Assembly: GCF_026745355.1 (NCBI RefSeq)
Contig: NC_079205.1
Span: 34,689,137-34,753,136, forward strand
Reading direction: 5' to 3'
Source: Beta vulgaris subsp. vulgaris
Lineage: Eukaryota > Streptophyta > Magnoliopsida > Caryophyllales > Amaranthaceae
DNA length: 64,000 bases
The position numbers and the translations under genes are program-made. The notes beneath the pieces were generated by a model. That model did not search any database and was not told the origin of the DNA. It worked only from the letters and a program-made list of their open reading frames with translations. Numbering within the stretch: position 1 is the stretch's first letter; each line of letters opens with the position of its first letter. This document shows positions 1 to 10,487 of this stretch, piece after piece.

Positions 1-39
1 AAGGTATGCTATGTGGCCATGAATGCTTGTCTCAACCAG

Positions 40-193
40 GTATCACGGTAAGAAACGAAGGTTCACGGGAGCAGCAAATTACTACAGTCAGCACAAGCAT
101 CAAGCGGATACCAGGACATGTTTGGATTACAGTGAGTCTGTAATGCCTAAGAAAGTATCTCTTAGAGATAAAATGTGGTTTGAGAGTTGTTAA
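40..193 (+). CDS. Terminal exon of an unidentified plus-strand gene (partial)
   Basis: An open frame starts after a pyrimidine-rich stretch ending in CAG at 37-39, a plausible splice acceptor, and runs to TAA at 191-193. The deduced C-terminus of about 50 residues is basic and hydrophilic and ends in MPKKVSLRDKMWFESC. I do not recognise the family. An AATAAA signal at 312-317, about 120 bases after the stop, fits a genuine mRNA 3' end. The frame is closed upstream of the acceptor (TGA at 20-22), so the rest of the gene must lie in exons to the left of the window. It is convergent with the UGGT exons on the other strand. It could also be a retroposed fragment; confidence is low because only one exon is visible. 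Confidence 0.35.
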
Positions 194-340
194 TTATTTC
201 AAGCTTTGCCTGCTTTGTTCAGTTTGGTTGTCAAATGTAGTTAAGGCCCAAGGGTGTGGGCTATGTCCTCCCAGACATGCCTTTGTATTCATGATTTCAT
301 GCTTATTGTTTAATAAAAGCTTGCCTTTAATCAAAAGAAA
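194..340 (+). other. Probable 3' UTR with poly(A) signal
   Basis: AT-rich sequence following the stop at 191-193. It contains AATAAA at 312-317 and a short A-rich tract at 333-343, as expected for a plant 3' UTR. No other coding signal is seen. Confidence 0.35.
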
Positions 341-520
341 GAAGCACTAAATGAAAATGAGTTGCCACTCAAAGAGTGTATCAAGTACCTTGAGTTGATT
401 CTACACAGGAATGGAGATGACCAAAATGTGACTCATAGGACACTGACAAGGTGGCAAGTGGATAGCAAGGCACCAAACCAGTGGACCATGCAGAGTCACC
501 AAACTACATCATCATTATGA
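341..520 (+). pseudogene. LINE reverse-transcriptase C-terminal remnant
   Basis: A short open stretch reads ...CIKYLELILHRNGDDQNVTHR..., ending at TGA 518-520. It resembles the region just after the RT catalytic core of plant non-LTR retrotransposons, where the pattern is YLGS-(I/M)-x-(K/R)-DG-x(3)-(E/D)-DV-(T/S)-HRI. Only about 60 codons survive, with no catalytic motif, so it is a fossil scrap. It lies in the space where the next UGGT intron would be. The call rests on this one motif. Confidence 0.45.
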
Positions 521-695
521 ACCACCGCATGTTGAGCACATATGTGAAACATATTTCCTTTTCACATATACTATATGGCTAGTTCAATCCTAGGTTAAGG
601 TACTAAACTACTAACTAACTAGTAGTAATCATCAAGATGAGCAAAAAAGATTTGCTATTAAACAATAGAAGAGAGTATTTCAAGGTAAGAAGTAC

Positions 696-3216
696 CATTT
701 TGGCTGCTTTAACAAGTACTCCATGGAACTCCCCAAAGCAGTTAGTTCCCAGCGCTCCATATAGAATGGCAACTGGACTTGAACTATTAGAGACAGAATA
801 TACATGATCGAGTTCAAAAAGTTCAGGCTCCTGAAATGAATCCCCACCTCTGCAACAAATAAGAAATGTCAGGCTGTAAAAGTTCAAGCAGGTACTAAAA
901 AGTAAAAACCAACTCAGAAGCCAGAAACATTTCTCTGCTGCTTTCCCCAACCCCTTTTTTCTATTCTCTTTATACTCCATTCATCCCTTACTATCAGCCC
1001 AGATTTCTATTTTAGACCCCCTCAGACAAAAACATTATTTAAAGATAATTTTGTATATTTTAGTAAGTTCAACTCTAAATTTAACCGCACTAGCCTTAGT
1101 GATACCTTAACTAGGAATTTTAAAGAAAGACTACAGGTATGTTGTCTACAACTTATTTTTGCTGAACACAACGTATTCCTACTGAACTTAAGTTATCTTT
1201 GTTGAACTTAACTTATCTTTGCTGAACTAAACTTATTATTGCTGAACTTAACCTATTTTTGCTTAAATTATTTATGCTGAACTTATATCTCCATAACTTA
1301 TTTTTGCTCAACTTAACTTATTTTTTCTGAGAACAGACCCTACATTGGTATGGTGGAAATGTGAAATTATAACTATTAGGACAGTTATGGTATTTTTAAA
1401 TTGAAAACTCAATTCCTTAAAGATAATCCCAAATGATATGGCCTGTTATTCAGGGATAGAGGGGTTAGTTAATACTTACATATCCTTCTGGATCTCCAAC
1501 CACTCTAACATTTCAGGAATATCAAAAAATAGTGATGCACCAACATCAACCCAACAACATTTTCCTCCTGGACTTGCTGGATTCACCCCTACAAGAAGGG
1601 GGTCAGGTTTTTTATTCCCCATATTTGTTTTACCATGTAAATCTGAAGCCCGTCCATCATCACCATTAGTAACAGCTTCGTCAGTAAAAGGAAAAGAAGA
1701 TAGGGATTCCTGTGCTAACTGCCGATAAAGGACTAATCTAGTGGATGCTGATCGGAGAGTTAGAGAAAATTCAAACATGGAGCCTAGATGTTCACTCAAG
1801 AAAGAGCGTCCATGCTTAACAATTTTAAGCATGCAGCCTTTGGCTGAGCTTGAATCTACGTCATCATGCTTGTTTTGAAGCCAGCTGTCAACAAACTCCC
1901 AGAACAAGTCTTTCCACTCGCTTGATAGCAATTCCCTGTCAAAAAGATAATGACAACTTAAATATTTTCAGCATAAAATAAAACTACATGAACAAAATTA
2001 CAATGCAGAAACCAACTTCTTGCCAACAACATCATGGAAAAAATCCATTTCATCATGATCAACTAATACTAATGGTTTCAATTGTTCGATACTCCCTCCA
2101 TGTCTTTCTAACCTACACACTTTCCTTTTTAATCTACACAATGCTACGTTTTCTATTTTTGGTAACATGTCCCATCTACTTTCTCCTCTTTTTCCACCCA
2201 TGTAATCCACTTTTTAATATTTTGACCCACTATTTAGTTTCTCTCTCCACCTTTTCAATTTCTCTCTCATACTTCTCAACTTCCTCCTTGGTTCTCCCCC
2301 AAAATGACGTGAGTAAACTAAAAAGAAATATAGGGAGTATAATTTATCAAGGAGACAAACCAAACTTTACAATATTAAGAATAAAATGGTAATGACATAA
2401 TCAAACAAATTGATATCAGTGGTGCCCAAAAAAGACACCTATACAACTAGAACCAATTAAAGATAAAGGTCTCAATCCTTCAACCGAGTTCACAAACAAG
2501 AACCCAACTTTGAAAAACAGGAGTTACAAATAGACTATCTTACCATACTATTTGAGCTAAAGAGGACACCTAAAAAGTAGCTTAAACAAAAAGTAACCCT
2601 TTAAGATAAATAGTAAGACGGTCATATCGTGAAACCCTCTCATTTGAGAATTGCCAAAAACCCAATTTGTTATAATTAAAAACATTAGTTTCCATACATT
2701 CAACAAATTTCGATCAATGACACGAAAATCACTTCTATTCACTACAATCCATCAAAATTAAAGAGCTTAATACTCAAATATGATTAATCAACAAAAGAAT
2801 CAAACTTCAAATAATCAACTAATGCCAAAAATCATTTCCACATCTACAATGCCATAAATCAACAAGTTATCATCAATGACATGGAAACCACATCTAATTC
2901 ACTAAAAACACACTAATGCTAATACTCTTACTTCTTCAACATAATCATCAAAAAATTGCAACCCAACTTTCAAAAAGCAACCAATAAATGCCCGCATGAA
3001 AAAAAAAATAAAAAAAAATATTTGAGATTAAAGATGAACATGAAGAATTCAAACATACCCAGCTTCCAAAAGTAGAGGAGTACCCTCCCACTTTGCACGA
3101 AGTGCAGTTTGAACATTCTTAGGTCGATGGGATTGAGCAGAAACAAAACCCCCAGAAATGGCAATGGATACCAGAACTAGAACAACCCAATGTTTGGATC
3201 TTGCAAAAGTACCCAT
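696..3216 (-). CDS. UGGT: UDP-glucose:glycoprotein glucosyltransferase, exons 1-3 (partial)
   Basis: UGGT is the ER-lumen folding sensor that re-glucosylates misfolded N-glycoproteins for the calnexin/calreticulin cycle (EBS1 in Arabidopsis). Three minus-strand exons join in phase: 3059-3216, 1480-1935 and 696-849, 256 codons in all, with GT-AG introns. Residues 1-27 form a signal peptide (hydrophobic core [11 protein letters not shown], cleavage after FVSA). Next comes the conserved [24 protein letters not shown] block, then [45 protein letters not shown] and [14 protein letters not shown], all typical of the UGGT N-terminal thioredoxin-like region. The ATG at 3214-3216 is the only one that gives a complete signal peptide. 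Exon 2 carries a polar insert of about 30 residues (around [15 protein letters not shown]). Known UGGTs have about 1,600 residues; the catalytic GT24 domain is not in this window. The next expected exon was not found in 1-695. Confidence 0.9.
1140..1335. repeat. Intronic tandem repeat, about 23-bp unit
   Basis: Within UGGT intron 2 (850-1479) the motif TTGCTGAACTTAACTTATTT recurs with variation about eight times, at a spacing near 23 bases. The copies are degenerate, with substitutions and one partial unit near 1265. It is a simple intronic minisatellite with no coding role. Confidence 0.7.
2090..2339. mobile_element. Stowaway-like MITE in UGGT intron 1
   Basis: The element starts TACTCCCTCC at 2090 and ends GGGAGTA at 2333-2339. 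This gives the CTCCCTCC...GGGAG terminal inverted repeats with TA duplication that characterise plant Stowaway (Tc1/mariner-derived) MITEs. It is about 250 bp long, is AT-rich inside and has no coding capacity. It sits in intron 1 (1936-3058), so it is transcribed with the host gene but spliced out. Confidence 0.75.
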
Positions 3217-3610
3217 TTTATTTATCAATCAAGATGTGAGATATTTGATGGCGCTTTGGATCCGTTTTAACGTAGTTTTCCCTCGAACAACAAATTAGGA
3301 GCAAGTCATCGGATGCAAAATTGGAGTGGGAAGACTGATACTGCGAGTCTACGAATATGGGGACTTTGTGGGGGGTTTCGGAGTACTACCGAGTGTCGCG
3401 ACTCCAGACCAGTGATTTTATAATTAGGGAATTGGTCAACTTTCGAGTTATGAGTTAGAGTCCCATAAAGTCATAAATCATTAAATTGGGAGTGAAAACA
3501 AAAATTGTGATCACAATCTTATTCTTCGAGCCCTTAATCATGAGTAGAACATAGATTAGGGGTTAATTGAGGAAGAAAAATTGCATGGCACGATCAGGCG
3601 TGGTTAGGCC
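3217..3610. other. UGGT 5' UTR/promoter region, no recognised motif
   Basis: This is the sequence immediately upstream of the UGGT ATG (minus strand). It contains the presumptive 5' UTR and promoter. I see no convincing TATA box, consistent with many housekeeping promoters. From about 3415 it becomes AT-rich without features. Confidence 0.4.
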
Positions 3611-4127
3611 TAGGGGTGATAATGAGCCTGACAAGCTCGCAAATAGTTCGGGGCTCGACTCGATCAAAGCTCGGTTCGTTGTCGCTCGGCTCGAGGCTTA
3701 AACGAGTCGAGCTGAGCTAAGCAAAGCTCAGCTAGAAAAGCTCGTGAACAGCTCGATTATTATTTTATTAAAAATATTTTATATTAAAAATATTTTATAT
3801 TAAAAATTATTTTATATTAAAAAATTATTTATATATTAAAAATTATATTAAGTATTTCTTAAAAAATATTAACTCAACTAAGGTATATACAGATTTTTTG
3901 TAAAATAAATTTCCCAAACGAGCTCGAAGCAATAATCGAACTCGAGTTCGAGCGAGCTCAAGCCGAGCCTGAAAGTGAGATCGAGCCTAGTCGAGCTCGA
4001 GCAGCAAAAACTAATCACGAGCTCGAGCCGAGCTCGGCTCCCCCAAACTCATCGAGCTCACGAGCCGAGCCGAGCCCGTGAAAATTTAAACGAGCTCGAG
4101 CCGAGCCTAGTAATATACGAGCTCGGT
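3611..4127. repeat. AGCTCGAGC-rich foldback repeat (hAT-type MITE candidate)
   Basis: The left arm starts TAGGGGTGATAATGAGCC and is packed with AGCTCG/CGAGCT motifs. A central AT-rich block (3765-3905) has TATTAAAAAT repeats, and the right arm is again rich in GAGCTCGAGCC. The arms are complementary in composition and could fold back. A TAGGGGTG...-type terminus and CGAGCTCGAGC arms are familiar from non-autonomous hAT-like elements in dicots, but no matching right terminus is present. The element stops at 4127, where an LTR begins, so it is probably truncated. Confidence 0.5.
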
Positions 4128-4677
4128 TGTAATCCCCCATAATTTTAAAGGATTTTATAAATATATTTAGTATTTATACATTTGTATTTAGTATTTATAC
4201 ATTTATATTTAAACATAAGTTAGTTTTAAATGATTTGATTATTTAAAGAAGGTTGACTATTTTAAAAGTCAAATGAAATTATTTAAGGATCTAAGAAAGT
4301 TAAAAATATTTTATTTAGGCATGCTTTGAAAATGGTTTGAAATACTAATTTGATTTGGAAAAGAAGTCTAAGTGGACTTGAGGAACCCAAATTCTAAGTA
4401 GATTAGCAAAAAAGAGTTATAGGAGTTCTAATTTATTTATCCTATTCATCATCAATAATTTTAATTGAGCCCAATCTCCTTTTCCTAAGCCCAAAAAGAA
4501 GCCTCCTTATAAATATCTTAATACCCAATTATTTTACCCCACACAAAGATTATTTTCTCTCTCCTTACTCTCAAATCCCACGGTAGCCTTGTATTTCTCT
4601 CTCCTCACGTTTTTCGTTTTCTCTCTCTCTAATCTTTTCTTCTTCAACAAGAAACGTCACAAAACCTTAAAAATCAC
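4128..4677 (+). mobile_element. Truncated G2-family LTR in plus orientation
   Basis: The sequence starts TGTAATCCCCCATAATTTT and matches the reverse complement of the 3' (genomic right) ends of the LTRs at 12868-15413 and 19729-22298. The match covers U3, the TATA-like TATAAATATC near 4508-4520 and the start of the transcribed leader. It breaks off at about 4677 and is fused to the 3' end of a minus-strand integrase. It is therefore in the opposite orientation to the adjacent pol and is not that element's normal 3' LTR. Confidence 0.75.
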
Positions 4678-4681
4678 CTAG

Positions 4682-7509
4682 GACATATGTGAGGCTACTA
4701 TCGATCTGAACTCGTTCAGGCTCTAGGACATGACGCTCATCAGGGATGTAGCGCTTAAGTTGGGAAATATGGAATGCATCATGCATCTTCTCAAACTCTA
4801 TTGGCAATGCCAATCTATAAGCTACTTTTCCAATGCGCTCTAAAATTTCATATGGGCCTACACACTTAGCACTTAGCTTGCCCTTTTTTCCAAATCTCAT
4901 GACACCCTTAGTGGGTGATACTTTCAAGAACACCTTATCACCTATAGCAAACTCATCCTCGCGTCGTTCAAGTCAGCATAACTTTTCTGCCTATCTTGCG
5001 CAGCTTGAATTCTAGCCTGAATTAGTCTGACATTTTTTACGGTTTCCTCAATGAACTCTGTCCCCAAGACGATATTTTCACTAAAATCATTCCAACAAAT
5101 GGGACTACATTTCCGTCCATATAACACCTCAAAAGGTTCCATCTTAATGCTCGCATGATAACTATTGTTATAAGAAAACTTCAATCAAATCTAATTGGTC
5201 TTCCCAACTACCTTGAAAGTCAATCGCACATGCTCTCAACATGTCCTCCATAGTTTGATTAGTCCTCTCAGTCTGACCATCAGTCGCAGGGTGAAAGGTT
5301 GTACTCATTTTCAATGTTGTCCCAAGATTTAATTGGACCTTTTTCCAAAATTTCGAAACAAACTTAGAGTCACAGTCAGAAATGATATCCTTTGGAACTC
5401 CAGTAGTCTCACCACATGCTTAATGTAAGTCTTAGCGAGCTGCTTCTTTTTCCATGTCTCCTTAATAGGTATAAACACGGCGGATTTGGTCAACCTATCC
5501 ACAATAACCCAAATAGTGTCATTTCCACTTCTCGTTTTAGGTAAGGCAGTCACAAAGTCCATAGAAATAGAATCCCAGTTCCATCCAGGAACCTCTAAAG
5601 ATTGAACCTTCCCCATGGGTCTCTTATGATCTATCTTCACCTTCTAACAGGTTAGGCACTTAGACACATACTCAGCTATCTCTCGCTTCATATTTGGCCA
5701 CCAATAGATAACCTTAAGGTCTTTATACAATTTATCACCTCCAGGGTGCACATAATATGGAGTGTTATGCCCCTCATCCATAAGGCGTCTCTTAAGGTCA
5801 TTACACTTCTGTGGTACACACCACCTACCTTTAAACCTTAAACTCCCATCATCATGAATCTTAAAATCAGCTTCCTTACCTTGCTTCATTTTCTCCTTGA
5901 TCTTATCTAGGTGCTCATCACCAACTTGACCCTCTATGATCTCATCGAAAACTGACAAACCTAAAGAAAGAGTACCGAGTCTTGCCTCACCCTCCCCAGG
6001 ATTTAAAATTTCTAAGCTCAACCTTTGCATATCTCGACACAACTCCTCATGGACTATCAAGGCACTCAAGCTATGACTCGATTTTCTACTCAAGGCATCA
6101 ACAACCACATTTGCTTTCCCCTCATGATACTGGATATCTAGATTATAATCTTTAATCAACTCTATCCATCTTCTTTGCCTCATATTCAGGTCTTTTTGGG
6201 TGAAAATGTACTTCAAGCTCTTATGGTCTGTGAATATCTTACAAGTCGCTCCATAGAGGTAATGTCTCCAAATTTTCAATGCAAACACTATGACAGCTAA
6301 CTCAAGGTCATGGGTAAGGTAATTAGCCTCATAAGGTTTCAATTGACGCGACGCATATACAATTACCTTTCCATTCTGCTATAACACACATCTTAGACCA
6401 TTTTTTGAAGCATCACTATATACCTCAAATCCCTCATTCCCATCAGGCAGGGTTAAAACATGTGCATAGGTTAAACGATCCTTCAAAATCTGAAAGACTT
6501 CTTCACACTTTTCACTCCACTCAAATTTGGACTCCTTTTTCATCAAGTTGGTCATAGATCTTGCTATCTTCGAGAAATCTCTCACAAATCTCCTATAATA
6601 GCCAGCTAGACCTAAGAAGCTTCTAATATCTGACACACTCTTTGGAGTTGGCCACTCACTCACAACTTGAATCTTAGCAGGATCTATTGAGACTCCTTCC
6701 TTAGACACATAGTGACCCAAAAACGCTACTCACACTTAGAGAACTTGGCATATAATTGGTTTTTGCTCAATGTCTCCAAAATAATCCTCAAGTGCTCATC
6801 ATGCTCAGCTTCATTCCTCGAATATATTAGTATGTCATCAATGAAAACCTCCACAAACTTATCTAGAAACTCATAAAAGATCCTATTCATTGAGTCCATA
6901 AATATAGCAGGAGCATTGGTTAACCCAAATGGCATTACAGTGAACTCATAGTGACGATGACGCGTTCTAAAGGCAGTCTTAGGTACATTTTTTATCGGCT
7001 ACCCTCAATTGGTGATATCCTGAACGTAAGTCAATTTTTGAGAACACACTCGCTCCATTCAATTGGTCGAATAGGTCATCTATTCTAGGCAAAGGATATT
7101 TGTTTTTGATGGTTACATTATTCAACTCCCTACAATCAATACATAGCCTCATGCTACCATCCTTTTTCTTCAGAAATAACATAAGAGCTCCCCAAGGTGA
7201 TGCACTAGGCCTAATATAAGCTTTATCTAATAGCTCTTGCAATTGCATCTTCAACTCACTCATAAGGAGGTGTCATTCTATAGGGTGCCTTAGATATAGG
7301 TGCAGTTCTAGGAACTAAGTCTATGGTGAACTCAACATCTCTAGCAGGTGGCATACCTGAAATCTCACTTGAAAATATATCCATAAACTCGTTCACAATT
7401 GGGACATCCTCAAGCTTTACTTCAACTTCCTTACTCACATCCTGCACACTACAGAAAAATTATTCACACCATTTTCTCATCAATTTCGTCACTTGCATCG
7501 CAGAGATAA
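4682..7509 (-). pseudogene. Gypsy chromovirus pol remnant: RT, RNase H, integrase (G2)
   Basis: Minus-strand pol broken by several frameshifts and stops. In order: the protease-RT linker (7256-7509, SAMQVTKLMRK then VSKEVEVKLEDVP); RT with [60 protein letters not shown] and the catalytic FIDDILIYS near 6830; RNase H (VYSDASKNG near 6405; [12 protein letters not shown] near 6200); the integrase HHCC region (about 5650-5800, ending CLTC); the integrase core (WDSISMDFVTALPK near 5555); and the C-terminal VGPYEILERIGKVAYRLALP followed by HISQLKRYIP. The motif set fits the Tekay/Del chromovirus lineage. The frame stops abruptly after SSLTYV, before the usual chromodomain end, where it meets the inverted LTR fragment. 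The upstream half (gag-protease) continues at 17320. Confidence 0.9.
7505..7509. repeat. Target-site duplication GATAA (left) of G3
   Basis: The five bases GATAA precede TGTAATACTCC at 7510. They are repeated exactly at 17320-17324 after the element's terminal TTACA. Confidence 0.85.
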
Positions 7510-8071
7510 TGTAATACTCCGTATTTTTAGTAAGTTAATATTTATATTTTTAGAAAAATTTTAGTTTTTAAAAAGGTTTTATTTACTAAAAAGACTTATT
7601 ATTTATTATAGACTTTTATAAGAAGATTTTGGATATTTAAACAAATTTTAACCCAAATGAATTTTGGGCTACTTTCCTAAGTTTTACATTAAGTAGTTGT
7701 TCAAAATAAAATTAAAAATATTTTAAAAACCGTTCCATAAAGGTTTGCAAAAAGAAAAGAAAAAAAAGATTTAAGAAAATTGCAAAAAAAAAGATTTTTA
7801 AAAAGGAAAAAAAAATTAGCGGAGCAGCAATATCACGCCACTACGCAGCTTAGCCTTATGTTTATCAACTTTGAGTTCTATTTATATTACTTCTTATCTT
7901 CTTAATTATTTAGCTTCTATAATTAAGTTTTATGGGATAATTTATATCTTTTCCTAATCTTAGTTGGATAAGCGTAAATATTAGTTATTTCTTAGCTAGA
8001 TTAGTTTATCCTTTTTCCTATATTTATCTTTTAGTTTTCTAGTCCTATTCCTATTCTACTTATCCAACTAG

Positions 8072-8080
8072 TATAAATAG
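8072..8080 (+). promoter_or_regulatory. LTR TATA box (G3 5' LTR)
   Basis: TATAAATAG lies about 560 bases into the LTR and is followed by GGGTCTCCACTCATCAT, a plausible start region. The same box is at 16100-16108 in the 3' LTR. Confidence 0.6.
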
Positions 8081-8347
8081 GGGTCTCCACTCATCATATT
8101 TTTCACACCAAATTTGAGAAATAAATCTCTTTTCTCAAGTTTATACTCTCTCTTTGTTCTAGCCTACCTTTCTCTTCCTCCCTAGTAATTATTAATAATT
8201 AAGGTGTGTGTATTTGTAGATCTTTAATAATTGTGTTTTGCAAGTGCAGTATCATGTTTTTAGGAAAATATTTTGGATTGAAATACATGTTTTATGAGTT
8301 TTGTTATGAACTGCATTTGTGCTTATATGAACATGTTTGAATGTTTA

Positions 8348-9939
8348 TGATAAGGGTATATATTTCTATATTTTTAGCCCCTAAAGTTAGTCTTATAATT
8401 GTCTTCTATGTGTTATTTTATAATATTTATTGACTTTTATTAGTAATGGATTATTTATGTTCTTATTTTATTTTATTAAACAATTATCTTAAATAGTGTA
8501 TTATTTTAATTATAGGTACTTCACAAGTTCACTTTGAGAAAAAAAAGGCAACAAGAATAAAAGAGAGAAGAAAAAAAAAAAAGGAGCCACTTTATGTGGG
8601 ATACAAAGAAAAGAAATACATAAAGAAAGTGTCTTGAGAGCTCACGTGAGCTTGTAGAGCACACTTATATTTTCTTCCACCTCCTTTCATTCAATATGCA
8701 GAGCTAGAGAAAATGGGAAATTTCCTGTTTTTCAATTCTACTATCAGTATAGTACAGGAAAGGGAAATCGTTCCTTTGATTAAAGATTCTTCAGCAAATC
8801 CAATAGTCTAATTTAGGAATATGGAGCATAAGAGATTATTTGTTTCCATCTCTACAAATAATTTCCCTAAATTTGATAATTGGGGATTTCTCAATTGGCT
8901 ATTTAAATCCCTAATTTCTACCGCAAGAAGGTATGCAAGTATAGTCAGAAAATAAGGAGAGTACTACAAGGGAGTTTTGTGAAGTCGGATTGGCGGAATC
9001 GGGATTTCAATTGAGCGAGAAGATTGCTTTTCATGGGGATTTGATTCGTCGGCAAATACTCAGTGAGCTTAAGTGATATTCTCCTTATGTTGTTTCTCTT
9101 TTTTGTTATTAGAATTCTCAATACAATGAGTTTGTAGTTTGGTTGATTTTTGTATTAGTCATTTGATTTTAGATTAATTATATGAATTCAAGGTTTGGTT
9201 TAATTTTCTAATTACATTGAAGTTCAGTTTACTATCGTAATTTAAGTATGATGATTTGCTATCTTTTTGTGTTTGGGTCACGATTGAATGCTAAGTTTAT
9301 AATTTGGCCTAGTTTGAATTATATACTCTTAGTAGTACTAATCTTAATTTATTTCTACGAATCCCCTGAATTAAGGTTAGAGTGTAATTTGATAATATTC
9401 ATGTTAAACTTCTATGAGCTTAATTTGAATATGATTAATGAAGTCCTACTCAAAATGCTTCTAGATTTCGCCATTGTAGGTTGCGATGATACTTCAGTCT
9501 AGTTTAGAGTTAGTATCAGCCTAGTTCAGTACTAATTATTAATGTGAAGGATAGGGAGATTTTGCTATCTTAATCTCTACAATTAATCAATTATACCAAT
9601 CTTGAGTTTATTAGTTATATTGGAAATCATGGTTAGTTGCTTAAATCTATTGCGGTGGTAATTTTCGACTTGCTTGTCATCACTTGTAGCTAGTAGATTA
9701 GTTTTACTTTACTTAGTTTATTAGTTACTACAATCTTAAACACCCCCCCCCATTAAGAAATAAGATATGTGTAGTCTCGTTTTTTTATGTTAATAATATT
9801 TTTTCTCAGTTAAACTTTGAAGTAGGGAATTTAGTAGTCTCTCCGTGGGATCGACCCTTTCTTACCCTTTTCTACTTATTAATATATTTTGAGGTCTAAG
9901 AATAGGTTTTTAATTTTATACGGTAAACGACACGTATCA
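8348..9939 (+). mobile_element. Solo LTR, Athila/Tat/Ogre-like, TSD GTTTA
   Basis: It starts TGATAAGGG and ends GTATCA (TG...CA), with the 5-bp duplication GTTTA at 8343-8347 and 9940-9944. The paralogous G3 3' LTR at 16358-16364 preserves the empty site (AATGTTTACAAAT), so the boundaries are exact. Its length of 1,592 bp without coding sequence or an internal region fits a solo LTR. TATTTTTAGCCCC near the start and GTGGGATCGACCC near the end resemble LTRs of non-chromovirus Gypsy elements (Athila/Tat/Ogre). A TATTTAAAT box near 8902 supports plus orientation. Confidence 0.85.
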
Positions 9940-10487
9940 GTTTACAAATTTTATTTATGAACTTTAAGTTATGTCTTTCGTTTAATATATTTATATGGTT
10001 GATCTTTGAATTTATATTCAAATATTTTAGAAGGAGTTTGATCTTTTGATTCATGTTTAAATATTTAAAAACGAGTGTTTTTGAACTATTATTATTTTTC
10101 AAAGGTTAATCCTTGAGCAAGTTATTTTATTTATGCTTTTATATGGCTAAATTTTAAGAATTATTATTCTTTTTAAAGGAGTTTAAAAGGATTTTTATTA
10201 GATATATGATCTTTTATGATCGCAATTATAAAGAGACGAATTTATTAGCAAGAACAATAGCCATTATATTATTTATCAATGTACTTTTTGTATAAGTCAT
10301 GTAGACAAGGTAGTAACTCCTGGTAATAGACTCAGTAAAGAATACTCAACTTGGGGGGTGTGCACAATTTAGGCAAGGTACCTAGGCAAGGAAAAGGATT
10401 TTTATTAAAGTCATATACTTTATATTATATAAGTATTATCAAGTATCCAAGAAAGGTTTTTCGAAATTAAATATTTCAGATGTTATT

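Larger units (their letters stand above)
7510..10487 (+). repeat. G3 5' LTR, interrupted and 3'-truncated
   Basis: It matches the 3' LTR (15524-16914) nearly base for base, except for the inserted solo LTR at 8348-9939 and a cluster of small deletions at 7600-7700. The match ends at about 10487 (AATATTTCAG), after which the two copies are unrelated. A TATA box (TATAAATAG) at 8072-8080 marks the expected U3/R promoter. Confidence 0.8.

Noticed and set aside
9248..9502. 84-codon hydrophobic plus-strand frame
   Set aside because: Located within the solo LTR at 8348-9939; AT-rich chance frame without a recognisable domain.
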